NCBI GenBank assembly: GCA_009684515.1
Contig: WKKS01000002.1
Coordinates: forward strand, 1-64,000
Direction: 5' to 3'
Origin: Geobacter sp.
Lineage (GTDB): Bacteria > Desulfobacterota > Desulfuromonadia > Geobacterales > Pseudopelobacteraceae
DNA length: 64,000 bases
Shown here: positions 6,802 to 15,097 of the stretch, piece by piece
Layout of the letters: every line of letters starts with the position of its first letter
How positions within the stretch are numbered: the first letter of the stretch is position 1
The notes under the pieces: model-generated
What the model saw: only the letters and a program-made list of their open reading frames with translations
What the model was told of the DNA's origin: nothing
The model's database searches: none
Program-made: the position numbers and the translations under genes

Positions 6802-9492
6802 ATGCTGACCGTTGACATCAAAAACCTGCTCAACCGACTGACTCCCCACTGCACCCGCGCCCTGGAAGGAGCGGCCGGGTTGTGTGTTTCCCGCACCCAC
6901 TACGAGGTAACCGTAGAACATCTGCTATCCAAACTGGTGGAAGATCCGCAGGGTGATCTGCCGCTGATCCTGCGCCAGTTTGAGATTGATCCGCCTGGCG
7001 TACGGAGGACTCTGGAACAGACCATTGAAAGATTGCAGAGCGGCAACAGCGGCAAACCGGTTTTCTCGCCGCTGCTGATCCGGTGGTTTCAGGATGCCTG
7101 GCTGATTTCCTCGATCGATCTTGGTGATGACCGCATCCGCTCGGGAGCTCTGCTGGCTGCGCTGCTGGCCAAGCCGCTGCAGCTGGCCGAAGGTAAATAC
7201 GTAGAGACCCTGCGGCCCATCGAACGGGATGCATTGTTAAAGCAATTCGGCAGGATTGTGCAGGGTTCGCTGGAGAACAGCGCGCCGGGTGAACGGACAT
7301 CACTGCGCGAGGAAACCGCGCCGTCCGGAACGACCGCCCTGACCAAGTTCTGCACTGACTTCACCGCCAAGGCCCAGGCTGGCGAGATTGATCCGGTCTT
7401 TGGCCGTGACCGGGAAATTTCCCAGATGATCGACATTCTGGCCCGGCGACGCAAGAACAACCCGATTGTGGTCGGCGAAGCCGGTGTCGGCAAAACCGCC
7501 GTGGTGGAGGGATTGGCCCTGCGGATCGTGCAGGGGGATGTTCCGGATATATTGCGCGACGTTTCGATTGTCGGACTGGATATGGGCCTGCTGCAGGCCG
7601 GCGCCGGGGTCAAGGGGGAGTTCGAAAACCGCCTCAAGTCGGTTATCGGCGAAATCAAGGCGTCACCCAAGCCGATTATCCTCTTTATCGACGAGGCTCA
7701 TACCCTGATCGGCACCGGAGCCCAGGCGGGTGGCGGCGACGCGGCCAACCTGCTCAAACCGGCCCTGGCGCGGGGGGAGCTGCGCACGGTGGCTGCTACC
7801 ACCTGGTCCGAATACAAGAAGTACTTCGAAAAGGATGCCGCACTGGCCCGACGCTTTCAACCGGTCAAGCTGGACGAACCGTCAGTGGAAACCGCCGTGC
7901 TGATTTTGCGCGGCTTGAAGGATACTTATGAGCAATCGCATGGCGTGGTTGTGCGTGACGATGCCATTGTGGCCGCAGCCGAGCTATCCGGTCGCTATAT
8001 CTCGGGACGGCAGTTGCCGGACAAGGCGGTTGACCTGCTGGACACCAGTGCGGCGCGGGTCAAGATTCTGCTGACCGCCAAGCCGTCTGCCATCGAAGAG
8101 CTGGAACGTGCCATCCAGGCGCTGGAGAGGGAAAAGAAAGCCCTGGAGCGGGACAGCCTGCATGGTGCCGAGCTCGATGTCGAGCGGATGCCTGGGATCG
8201 AAAGTCAACTGACCGGACTGCAGGCGGAACTGTCTGATTTGACCTGTCGCTGGCGCAAAGAGCAGGAACTTGCCCAACGGTTGGTGGCTCTGCGCAGTGA
8301 GTTGGGCGTTCAGGCGGGGCAGGATGGAACTGAGGATAAGCGCAAGGAGATCAAAAAAGAGATTGCGTCCATGACCGTAGAACTGAACAAGCTGCAGGAT
8401 GGCGCGCCGCTGGTGCGGATTGAGGTCGATCCGGACGTGGTGGCCAAGGTTGTCTCGGACTGGACCGGCATCCCTCTAGGCAAGGTGCTGCGCGACCAGG
8501 CAGGCAGTGTCATGCAGTTGGAGAGGGATCTGTGCCAGAGAATCAAGGGGCAGGACGAATCGATCAGGATCATCGGCGAGACGGTCCGCGCCGCCAAGGC
8601 AGGTCTGAACGACCCGACCCGCCCCCAGGGCATCTTCCTGCTGGTGGGCCCATCAGGTGTCGGCAAAACAGAAACCGCGCTGGCGGTGGCCGATCTGCTG
8701 TACGGCGGTGACCGTTTCCTGACGACCATCAACATGAGCGAGTTTCAGGAAGCACACACCGTCAGCCGACTGATCGGTTCGCCCCCCGGCTACGTCGGTT
8801 TCGGCGAAGGGGGCCTGCTGACTGAAGCGGTGCGGCGGCAGCCCTATTCGGTGGTGCTGATGGACGAGGTGGAAAAGGCCCATCTGGATGTAGTCAACCT
8901 GTTCTATCAGGTTTTTGACAAAGGAAGCCTTTCCGACAGCGAAGGGCGTGATATTGACTTCAAAAACACGGTGCTGTTCCTGACCAGTAACCTGGCTTCG
9001 GAACAGATCAGCCAACTCTGCGCAGGTCAGGACAGGCCGACACCCGAGGAGCTCAGCGAGGCGATCCGTCCCATGCTCTCACGTCATTTCAAACCGGCGC
9101 TGCTGGCCCGCATGACGATTGTACCCTTCTACCTGCTGGATCAATCCTTCATGAAACAGATCGTCACTCTCAGACTGGATAAGCTGGCCGGCCGTCTGCT
9201 GGAGAGCCACAAGATGCAGCTGACTTATTCGGACACGCTGCTGGACTGCATAACCGAGCGCTGCACCGAGGTTGAGACCGGAGCCAGGAATATCGACCAC
9301 ATCATGCGCGGAACAATCCTGCCCCAGCTTTCGGAAAAGATTCTGGCCCGGATGGGCAGTGGCGAGATGCCTGCCACAGTCCGCCTGGATGTGGCCAAGG
9401 GTGGCGATTTCAGCATAGGTTTCGGAGAGATTGCAACGACTGTAAAGCCGCGCAAAAAGAGTGCAAAACTCTCCAAGGTCGCCTCGGCCTGA
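6802..9492 (+). CDS. clpV: T6SS sheath-recycling AAA+ ATPase ClpV (TssH)
   Basis: An 896-residue Hsp100 protein. An N-terminal Clp-N domain (about 1-150, [11 protein letters not shown] near the start) precedes AAA+ domain 1, with Walker A GEAGVGKT at 225-232 and Walker [10 protein letters not shown]. Next come a coiled middle domain (about 410-530) and AAA+ domain 2, with Walker A GPSGVGKT at 616-623 and Walker [12 protein letters not shown], then a C-terminal small domain. The Clp-N sequence and the gene context favour the T6SS type over ClpB, whose cells normally encode it elsewhere. It disassembles contracted TssB/TssC sheaths in the cytoplasm. It is the last gene before a strong terminator. 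No sheath, baseplate or membrane-complex genes are in this window, so those must lie upstream or elsewhere. Confidence 0.93.
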   Translation: MLTVDIKNLLNRLTPHCTRALEGAAGLCVSRTHYEVTVEHLLSKLVEDPQGDLPLILRQFEIDPPGVRRTLEQTIERLQSGNSGKPVFSPLLIRWFQDAWLISSIDLGDDRIRSGALLAALLAKPLQLAEGKYVETLRPIERDALLKQFGRIVQGSLENSAPGERTSLREETAPSGTTALTKFCTDFTAKAQAGEIDPVFGRDREISQMIDILARRRKNNPIVVGEAGVGKTAVVEGLALRIVQGDVPDILRDVSIVGLDMGLLQAGAGVKGEFENRLKSVIGEIKASPKPIILFIDEAHTLIGTGAQAGGGDAANLLKPALARGELRTVAATTWSEYKKYFEKDAALARRFQPVKLDEPSVETAVLILRGLKDTYEQSHGVVVRDDAIVAAAELSGRYISGRQLPDKAVDLLDTSAARVKILLTAKPSAIEELERAIQALEREKKALERDSLHGAELDVERMPGIESQLTGLQAELSDLTCRWRKEQELAQRLVALRSELGVQAGQDGTEDKRKEIKKEIASMTVELNKLQDGAPLVRIEVDPDVVAKVVSDWTGIPLGKVLRDQAGSVMQLERDLCQRIKGQDESIRIIGETVRAAKAGLNDPTRPQGIFLLVGPSGVGKTETALAVADLLYGGDRFLTTINMSEFQEAHTVSRLIGSPPGYVGFGEGGLLTEAVRRQPYSVVLMDEVEKAHLDVVNLFYQVFDKGSLSDSEGRDIDFKNTVLFLTSNLASEQISQLCAGQDRPTPEELSEAIRPMLSRHFKPALLARMTIVPFYLLDQSFMKQIVTLRLDKLAGRLLESHKMQLTYSDTLLDCITERCTEVETGARNIDHIMRGTILPQLSEKILARMGSGEMPATVRLDVAKGGDFSIGFGEIATTVKPRKKSAKLSKVASA

Positions 9493-9520
9493 TCCGGATT
9501 GAAGCACATTTGGCAATCAC

Positions 9521-9557
9521 AACGGGCTCCGGGCGTATTGCCTGGAGCCCGTTTTTT
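9521..9557 (+). terminator. Intrinsic terminator after clpV
   Basis: The stem ACGGGCTCCGGGC / GCCTGGAGCCCGT with loop GTATT is followed by a run of six T. It closes the T6SS transcription unit. Confidence 0.93.
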
Positions 9558-9655
9558 GCTTCTGCCAAGGTTTTTCACTGAATTGTTAGAAGTTGAACGG
9601 CAAACACCGGCTAAGGCAATGAACCGTGGATGGACCGAAGCGAAAAAGAGACAAA

Positions 9656-9690
9656 CAAAAAGGGCGTTACGATCAGATCGTAACGCCCTG
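9656..9690 (-). terminator. Intrinsic terminator of the tRNA-Lys transcript
   Basis: The near-perfect stem GGGCGTTACGAT / ATCGTAACGCCC, read on the - strand, is followed by TTTTTG. It lies just beyond the 3' end of the tRNA. Bases 9558-9655 between the two terminators hold no gene that I can support. Confidence 0.9.
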
Positions 9691-9697
9691 TAATGTT

Positions 9698-9773
9698 TGG
9701 TGAGCCGCGTTGGGGTCGAACCAACGACCACCTGATTAAAAGTCAGGTGCTCTACCGACTGAGCTAGCGGCTC
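9698..9773 (-). tRNA. tRNA-Lys (anticodon TTT)
   Basis: A 76-base tRNA with CCA encoded at 9698-9700. The acceptor stem is GAGCCGC / GCGGCTC with discriminator A. The D arm GCTC..., the anticodon loop CTTTTAA inside the stem CTGA/TCAG, and the T arm GGTTCGACCCC are all present. The anticodon TTT reads lysine codons. The gene's 3' end faces the T6SS region. Bases 9774-9855 hold only the AT-rich upstream region. Confidence 0.97.
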
Positions 9774-9855
9774 AAAGAGAAACAGATGTTTACTATACTA
9801 TTTGCCATGAGTCAATATTTTTTTTATTTATCAGGCAAAAAATTGCGCACCATCC

Positions 9856-11130
9856 TTAGATAACTTTGGATTGTTCCTTTCGCCTGTCGCGTTTGCTGTA
9901 TTTATCCAGATACATCCTCTCATCAGCGGTTTTAAGTGCTGCCACCAGTTCATCTCCTGAGAACGCAGTGGCAATACCCAGTGACAAACCACCGCCCAGT
10001 TGCTTGGTGTCACCTGACTCGAATGTGGCTTTTATTCGGTCCACTGCATCCTGTGCTGTCTGCAGGTCTGTATTAGGCAACAATATTGCGAACTCGTCAC
10101 CACCGATTCGCGAAACAACATCCGCTGCCCTAAATATGGACAATACAGCCAGGGCGGTCAACTGAATCAGCTTATCACCAGCATCATGACCTTTTGTGTC
10201 ATTCACGTTTTTCAGCCCGTCAACATCCGCCACAATAACACTGACCGGAAATTCACGACTGGCTGCCAGACGCTTCATTTCCGCATCAAAATAGACGCGA
10301 TTGTACAACCCGGTCAGAGAGTCGTGCGTACTGAGATAATGCAGACTCTCCTCGTATTTTTTTCGATCAGTGATGTCCAGCGCAACCTTGAGATACTTGA
10401 TGATTTTTCCAGCTGTATCAAATACCGGGCTGATCTTTACCCATTCCCAATAAATCTGTCCGTTTTTTCGCCGGTTGGCGAGTTCACATTCCCATTCTTT
10501 TCCGGCCGTGATCGTACTCCACAAGTCCCGATATACCTCTGGGGCGTTTATTTCTGACTTGAGAAAACGCGGGTTTTGACCGACTACTTCGTCTTTTTCA
10601 TACCCGGTGACACGGCAGAACATGGCATTCACGTATTCGATACTGCCATCAAGGGCAGCAATCATAACCGGCGCCGGAGCCTGTTCCATGGCCTGCGATA
10701 ATAGCTGGATCATTTCACCCTGCTTTTCTACGCGACGTTTCATCTGAATTAATTCGTTGCATTGACCGATGGTCTGGGATAACTTCGCAAAATCCACCGG
10801 TTTTTGGGCAAACTGACTTATGCCTATCGCTATGCACTCCAACAGATATTCGGTATCGCTGTATGCAGTCAGGACGATGATCTGACAATCGGGCTTAATT
10901 GCGCGAATCTGGTTCGCCATCTCCAACCCGTCCATTCCGGGCATCATGATATCTGAAAGAACAATGTCCGGCATATGCTGTTTGTATTGGGCAAGTCCGT
11001 CAGCGCCATCAGTCGCCACATACAGAGTGCGAACAATCCGCCTCAATAACCCGGAAACCTGCTCGCGGGTGCTTTGTTCGTCCTCAACATACAACAAGGA
11101 TATATCGTATTTATTGGCCTGGCCTGGCAT
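9856..11130 (-). CDS. Response regulator with PAS and GGDEF domains (diguanylate cyclase)
   Basis: About 424 residues from ATG 11130; a TTG at 11148 is an alternative start. Domain order is a receiver domain (acidic pair in VEDE, phospho-acceptor Asp in LSDIMMPGMDG, conserved Lys in AQKPVD), a short helix, a PAS domain (about 155-270), and a GGDEF domain with an intact SRIGGDEFAIL signature. An RxxD motif (RAAD) sits five residues before GGDEF, the position of the product-inhibition site. The protein should make cyclic di-GMP when phosphorylated or on sensing through PAS, with feedback inhibition. No kinase gene is adjacent, so its input is unknown. It is divergent from the DUF362 gene, with a gap of about 100 bases. 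Confidence 0.93.
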   Translation of the reverse strand: MPGQANKYDISLLYVEDEQSTREQVSGLLRRIVRTLYVATDGADGLAQYKQHMPDIVLSDIMMPGMDGLEMANQIRAIKPDCQIIVLTAYSDTEYLLECIAIGISQFAQKPVDFAKLSQTIGQCNELIQMKRRVEKQGEMIQLLSQAMEQAPAPVMIAALDGSIEYVNAMFCRVTGYEKDEVVGQNPRFLKSEINAPEVYRDLWSTITAGKEWECELANRRKNGQIYWEWVKISPVFDTAGKIIKYLKVALDITDRKKYEESLHYLSTHDSLTGLYNRVYFDAEMKRLAASREFPVSVIVADVDGLKNVNDTKGHDAGDKLIQLTALAVLSIFRAADVVSRIGGDEFAILLPNTDLQTAQDAVDRIKATFESGDTKQLGGGLSLGIATAFSGDELVAALKTADERMYLDKYSKRDRRKEQSKVI

Positions 11131-11238
11131 TCCCAATGTTCTCTCCAACGTCGTCTTCTCAAGAATCTGCCTAAGTGTAGCTGGATTTTATTTAGTTGCA
11201 AGTAATAAAAAAAACTAATGTATACCCATAGGTACCAA

Positions 11239-12384
11239 ATGGAAATCATTTCTCTGATTCAAGCTCCCAGTTATGAAACATCCGAACTCAAACGTGATGT
11301 AATACGGCTATTGGAGCCGCTGGGAGGGATTTCCGCGTTTGTAAATCGTGGTGAGCGGATTTTATTGAAGCCCAACATGCTTGCGGTGAAAAGTCCGGAG
11401 CAAGCCGTCACTACCCACCCCGCTTTGGTGCAAGTGGTCGCTGATCTTGTACGGGAGGCAGGCGGCATCGTCCTGATCGGCGACAGCCCGGGGATCGGAA
11501 GTTTTCAGCGCGTGGCTGAAAAAAGCGGAATTGCGGCTGCGGCCCGGGAAAGCGGAGCCACCCTTGTGGAATTCAATGAAGTAATCAGCCTGAAAGGAAT
11601 GGGCACTTTCCGGCAGATCCACCTGGCAAAGGCTTACATGGAGGCGGATAAGGTCATCAACCTTCCCAAGCTGAAGACACATGAAATGATGACCATGACC
11701 TGCGCTGTCAAGAACCTGTTTGGCGCTGTTGTGGGAACGGAAAAAGCTGGCTGGCACCTGAAGGCCGGAACATCCCGTGAGCAGTTTGCGCGCCTGCTGC
11801 TGGAAATCTTCTTACTGAAGAAGCCGGCACTGAATATCGTAGACGGCATTCTGGCAATGGAGGGGAACGGGCCGGGCAGCGGAGATCCAGTCAATCTGGG
11901 GATTCTGATGGCCGGAGTCAATCCGGTGGCCGTTGATCTGGTGGCAGGCAAACTGGCAGGAATACCTTCGGACCTGCTCCATATAGAACGGGAAGCTGCC
12001 GCAATGGGACTTCCAGGCACAAGCTTGGACGAGATAGTAATTTTAGGCACGGCTTTATCTGAGCTGCCGGCGATTAACTTCAAACTCCCAAGCGGCCTGG
12101 ATGTCCAGTTCGGCTTACCCGGTTTTTTAAAAAAGTCGCTGAAGAAGTATTTGACATCCTTCCCCGATGCCGACAAAGGCAAGTGCGCGCTCTGCGGAAT
12201 ATGCCGTGACGCCTGTCCGCCAGCCGCCATTACAATAAAAAACAGCGTGCTGTCAGTTGACAATGCACGCTGTATTCGTTGCTGGTGTTGCCGGGAATTA
12301 TGCCCGTATGATGCGATGGAGGTAAAAAAGAGCCTGCTGCTTAAAGCTTTGACAGCCCTTAACAAGCAGAGAAGCGGGCATTAG
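11239..12384 (+). CDS. DUF362 protein with C-terminal 2x[4Fe-4S] ferredoxin domain
   Basis: A 381-residue protein. I favour ATG 11239 (MEIISLIQAPSYE); the ribosome site is weak, and 11218 is an alternative. Residues about 10-290 form the DUF362 domain, with LLKPNM, THPALV, IGDSPG and KLKTHEM motifs. A short linker precedes a ferredoxin tail with CALCGICRDACPPAA and CIRCWCCRELCPYDA, each giving four cysteines for a cluster. DUF362-ferredoxin proteins are common in anaerobes, but their reaction is not established to my knowledge. The gene overlaps the 3' end of the convergent dksA-like gene by four bases. It is probably cytoplasmic. Confidence 0.9.
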   Translation: MEIISLIQAPSYETSELKRDVIRLLEPLGGISAFVNRGERILLKPNMLAVKSPEQAVTTHPALVQVVADLVREAGGIVLIGDSPGIGSFQRVAEKSGIAAAARESGATLVEFNEVISLKGMGTFRQIHLAKAYMEADKVINLPKLKTHEMMTMTCAVKNLFGAVVGTEKAGWHLKAGTSREQFARLLLEIFLLKKPALNIVDGILAMEGNGPGSGDPVNLGILMAGVNPVAVDLVAGKLAGIPSDLLHIEREAAAMGLPGTSLDEIVILGTALSELPAINFKLPSGLDVQFGLPGFLKKSLKKYLTSFPDADKGKCALCGICRDACPPAAITIKNSVLSVDNARCIRCWCCRELCPYDAMEVKKSLLLKALTALNKQRSGH

Positions 12385-12968
12385 CCCTCTTCTTCTTCGG
12401 AGCCGATCGGAATTTCACGGTAGGCGCGCTCTTCCTCGACTCGTTTAGTCTGGGCCTGAAGCTTCTCCAGGTCTGATTTACACTTCACGCAGTGGCGGGT
12501 AAAGGGCATCGCTTTGAGCCTTCCCAGCGGAATATCTTCGTCACACTCTTCACAGATACCGTACTCACCTTCATCGATCCGCAACAGTGCCTCGTCGATG
12601 CTGTGCACCTTTTCACGCTCGCGATCACCCAACAGGAGACCCAGCTCCCTGTCACGCTCGGAAGAGGCCTGATCGTAGATATCGCCTCCCGGCTCGATGG
12701 CGGCAACCGCTTCGGTGCCGTTCCGGACCGATTTGCTGATTTCCCGCAGAGTATCTGTTTTTATTTTATTCAGAAGCACTCTGATTTCGGCCCACTTCTG
12801 ATCCTTCGGACCTGCTGGCGCAGTTGCCACAACCTCAGCCTGCAGCTCGACTTCTGCTTCCTTCTCCTGCACGTCTTCTGCAGCAACGTCAGTGTCAAGT
12901 ACCGGGGTTATTTTCTTTTTTACCGCTTTGGGAGCCGCTTCTGGTTTTGCCTTCGGTTTTGTTGCCAT
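12381..12968 (-). CDS. DksA/TraR-type zinc-finger transcription factor
   Basis: About 195 residues from ATG 12968, which follows GGAG at ten bases; a GTG at 12986 is an alternative. The N-terminal 75 residues are rich in Lys, Ala, Pro and Glu and look disordered. The C-terminal 110 residues are DksA-like: a coiled-coil region, then GICEECDEDIPLGRLKAMP, then RHCVKCK, giving a four-cysteine zinc finger. Such proteins enter the RNA polymerase secondary channel and work with ppGpp. The long low-complexity N-terminal extension is unusual compared with the typical length of about 150 residues. Many Desulfuromonadota have several DksA paralogues, so this need not be the main one. Confidence 0.9.
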   Translation of the reverse strand: MATKPKAKPEAAPKAVKKKITPVLDTDVAAEDVQEKEAEVELQAEVVATAPAGPKDQKWAEIRVLLNKIKTDTLREISKSVRNGTEAVAAIEPGGDIYDQASSERDRELGLLLGDREREKVHSIDEALLRIDEGEYGICEECDEDIPLGRLKAMPFTRHCVKCKSDLEKLQAQTKRVEEERAYREIPIGSEEEEG

Positions 12969-13127
12969 AGTATGTCGTCTCCGCACATTGTGTATAGAAT
13001 AGTTTCTCTGAAAAACGGCGGCAAACTATTACAAAAAACTGACGCTTTGTCAAGCTTACCAGAACAATCGCCTAAAACCGGAACTCCCCGAGCTCTCTTA
13101 ATCGTTCACCATACCGATAATAACCAC

Positions 13128-13502
13128 CTAGCGACTGATCGGGTATCCATTGCGATACCAACCGACAATTCCATCGGACATATTATAAACTTCCCTGATG
13201 CCACGCCGTGAAAGGTAATTGGATGCAAGCTTCGAACGCGAACCCACCGCGCAGTAAACCAGCACAGGTCTGTTTTTAGGCACCTCACCCGCCCGACGCT
13301 CAAGCTCTCCAAGCGGGATCAGGGCCGACCCTGATAATTTGGCCTGACTGTATTCCTGTGGTGTGCGAACATCCAGCAGGTAGATATTTTTGTTCCTGGC
13401 CAGTAAAGATTTTGCTTCCCTGGATGTAATATTGCGTTCAGCGCCCCACACCTGCGTCACTGCCGCCAACAGCATCAAAAACGCCAACAAAAACCTTTTC
13501 AT
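13128..13502 (-). CDS. Exported single-domain rhodanese
   Basis: About 124 residues from ATG 13502; GAGGAG lies nine bases upstream, while the ATG at 13508 is too close to it. Residues 1-20 (KRFLLAFLMLLAAVTQVWGA) are a signal peptide, so the enzyme is periplasmic. The rhodanese domain shows LLDVRTPQEY, then IPLGEL, and the active-site loop VYCAVGSRS with the sulfur-accepting Cys. It would move sulfane sulfur between thiols. It is the last gene of the - strand unit that starts with the RND efflux genes, and it follows the metallo-beta-lactamase gene by 37 bases. Confidence 0.9.
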   Translation of the reverse strand: MKRFLLAFLMLLAAVTQVWGAERNITSREAKSLLARNKNIYLLDVRTPQEYSQAKLSGSALIPLGELERRAGEVPKNRPVLVYCAVGSRSKLASNYLSRRGIREVYNMSDGIVGWYRNGYPISR

Positions 13503-13539
13503 TTGCATCAGCTCCTCAATTTGAGTGCGCGAAATTTTT

Positions 13540-14373
13540 CTACACTTCCAGCGAATATCCAACCATTGCCACCTGAAATTCTTTTGGCAATTCACGTGAC
13601 AAGCGCGCCGAAGCGGCAAAACCGGTACAATGACTAACGGCCAGCCTGCTGACACCCATTGTGCGGATGGCAGCAATGGTCTTGTCAATCTGATCCTGAC
13701 CGGAAAAACCGAGATGAGTGCCGCCGATAATGGCGTAGACATCACGCCTTCCGGTTACATCTGCAATATGCTCCACCGTATTCACCAAACCGGCATGGCA
13801 GCACCCGAGAATAACCACCAGCCCCTTGTCCGACTCAATGACCAGCGACTGGTCATCCGGTGTAACATCCAGCACCTGTCCAGCGCAGTCACAGAACAAA
13901 CCCTGATCTCCTGTTTCAAAACCGGTCACTCTCGGAACTTCACCGGTAAGGCAGACGGCGGGGGCAATCTCGCGGTACGCGGCGGAAAGATCGAAAGAGG
14001 CTCCGGCAGCCTCCAATTCGGCACGATCAAACGGCATGCCAATAGGAATGTATTCTCCGACATCCTTTACGCGGTGCCGGGCTTTGAAGATGCCGGGATG
14101 TCCGCAGACCTGCTTCGGGCCAAACTTTTCGAGCAGAGGCAGCAACCCTCCGGCATGGTCATAATGACCATGGGAGATAACCACCTTTTCCACTTTAGAG
14201 AGGTCCTTTTTCATGCGTCCCGCATTATGCAGCAAGGTCATCCCGCCACCGGTGTCGAAGAGGAGCGGCACGGCATTCGACGACTCCACCAGAGCTGAAA
14301 AACCATGCTCACCCAAAGTACCGGAGAGATTGCCGACCGTGTTTTCACAGAGGATCGTTATCCTGAAGCTCAC
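13540..14373 (-). CDS. Metallo-beta-lactamase-fold hydrolase (COG1237-like)
   Basis: A 277-residue protein with the metal-binding motif SHGHYDHAGG near residue 68 and later conserved histidines (GCCHAG and GGTHLG). The overall layout matches the cytoplasmic family annotated as dihydropterin-type or F420-related MBL hydrolases (COG1237), whose substrate is uncertain. It has no signal peptide. Its ATG overlaps the stop of the DUF2892 gene by four bases, so translation is coupled. The neighbours (rhodanese, C_GCAxxG) hint at sulfur or thiol chemistry, but this gives no specific substrate. Confidence 0.88.
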   Translation of the reverse strand: MSFRITILCENTVGNLSGTLGEHGFSALVESSNAVPLLFDTGGGMTLLHNAGRMKKDLSKVEKVVISHGHYDHAGGLLPLLEKFGPKQVCGHPGIFKARHRVKDVGEYIPIGMPFDRAELEAAGASFDLSAAYREIAPAVCLTGEVPRVTGFETGDQGLFCDCAGQVLDVTPDDQSLVIESDKGLVVILGCCHAGLVNTVEHIADVTGRRDVYAIIGGTHLGFSGQDQIDKTIAAIRTMGVSRLAVSHCTGFAASARLSRELPKEFQVAMVGYSLEV

Positions 14374-14594
14374 TTACAGCACCTGTTCTGCGGAAATCTG
14401 GGGACCCCCATTTTTGCCAGTATGTTGAACATCGGGCAAAATTGCGTAAAACCGGACTGTAGCAGGTTCAGACCTACAAATCCGGTGAACCAGAGCCAGT
14501 TGGTGGAGTGAAAATGGGCCAGCAGCAGCGAAACCAGTATAAATGATCCGGCTACGATCCTGACGATGCGTTCAATGTAGAATTCTTCTTTCAT
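14370..14594 (-). CDS. Small DUF2892 (YgaP-type) membrane protein
   Basis: About 74 residues from ATG 14594, preceded by GAGGAAG. It has two hydrophobic helices around ERIVRIVAGSFILVS and GFVGLNLLQ, with the conserved C-P pair in FTQFCPM, typical of the inner-membrane domain that in some proteins is fused to rhodanese (YgaP). Here the rhodanese is a separate gene two positions downstream. A Cys pair closes the C terminus. It may help sulfur handling at the membrane; this is inferred from the YgaP analogy. Confidence 0.85.
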   Translation of the reverse strand: MKEEFYIERIVRIVAGSFILVSLLLAHFHSTNWLWFTGFVGLNLLQSGFTQFCPMFNILAKMGVPRFPQNRCCK

Positions 14595-14607
14595 GGTTTC
14601 TTCCTCT

Positions 14608-15036
14608 CTATTTTCTTTGCAACATTTCTGCGATTTTACCGGCGACTTCACCGGTCAGCTCGGGGCAGACGCCTTTGGGGTTGTTGGCCCGGATAACTTT
14701 GCAGCAGGTCACGCCATACTTTTCTTTGAACCAGACATGCAACTCCCGCGTCAGGTGGGCGGTGGCTTTTTTGTCTTGCAACACCAATCCAATGGCAACC
14801 GTACCGCCCGACACCGCGCCGCAGATGCAGCCTGCGCCTGAACCGCCGCCAAAACCGGAAACCGCTCCGACGACAGATTCAGCTGTCTCGGGAGAAAAGT
14901 GTTTGCGAATTGCCTCCATCACGGCTTCAGCACAATGGTATTTGCCGGAGCGGTAAAGAGCCTCGGCATCCAGTTGGCATATTTCAGCCAACTCCAGCCC
15001 ATCCAGTGATATTTTTGCATTTTTGGACCAGAACAT
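14608..15036 (-). CDS. C_GCAxxG_C_C family protein
   Basis: A 142-residue protein with the family's spaced cysteines: YHCAEAV near residue 35, the glycine-rich GFGGGSGAGCICGA near residue 68, then VTCCKVI and GVCPEL. These residues probably bind a metal or cluster, but the biochemical function is not established. Members are common in anaerobes and often sit beside redox or transport genes. It starts 61 bases after the RND gene in the same direction. Confidence 0.9.
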   Translation of the reverse strand: MFWSKNAKISLDGLELAEICQLDAEALYRSGKYHCAEAVMEAIRKHFSPETAESVVGAVSGFGGGSGAGCICGAVSGGTVAIGLVLQDKKATAHLTRELHVWFKEKYGVTCCKVIRANNPKGVCPELTGEVAGKIAEMLQRK

Positions 15037-15097
15037 TCAAAAACCTTTCTTTATTTAAACATGTAAAGCAGTTGCTGCACCGCACCTGCCTTGCCAC

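Noticed and set aside
6802-9492. The ATPase as ClpB disaggregase
   Set aside because: The Clp-N sequence and position after VgrG and PAAR genes suit ClpV better; phylogeny would decide.
9493-9855. Integrase or attachment site next to tRNA-Lys
   Set aside because: I found no integrase gene or duplicated tRNA end in the window.
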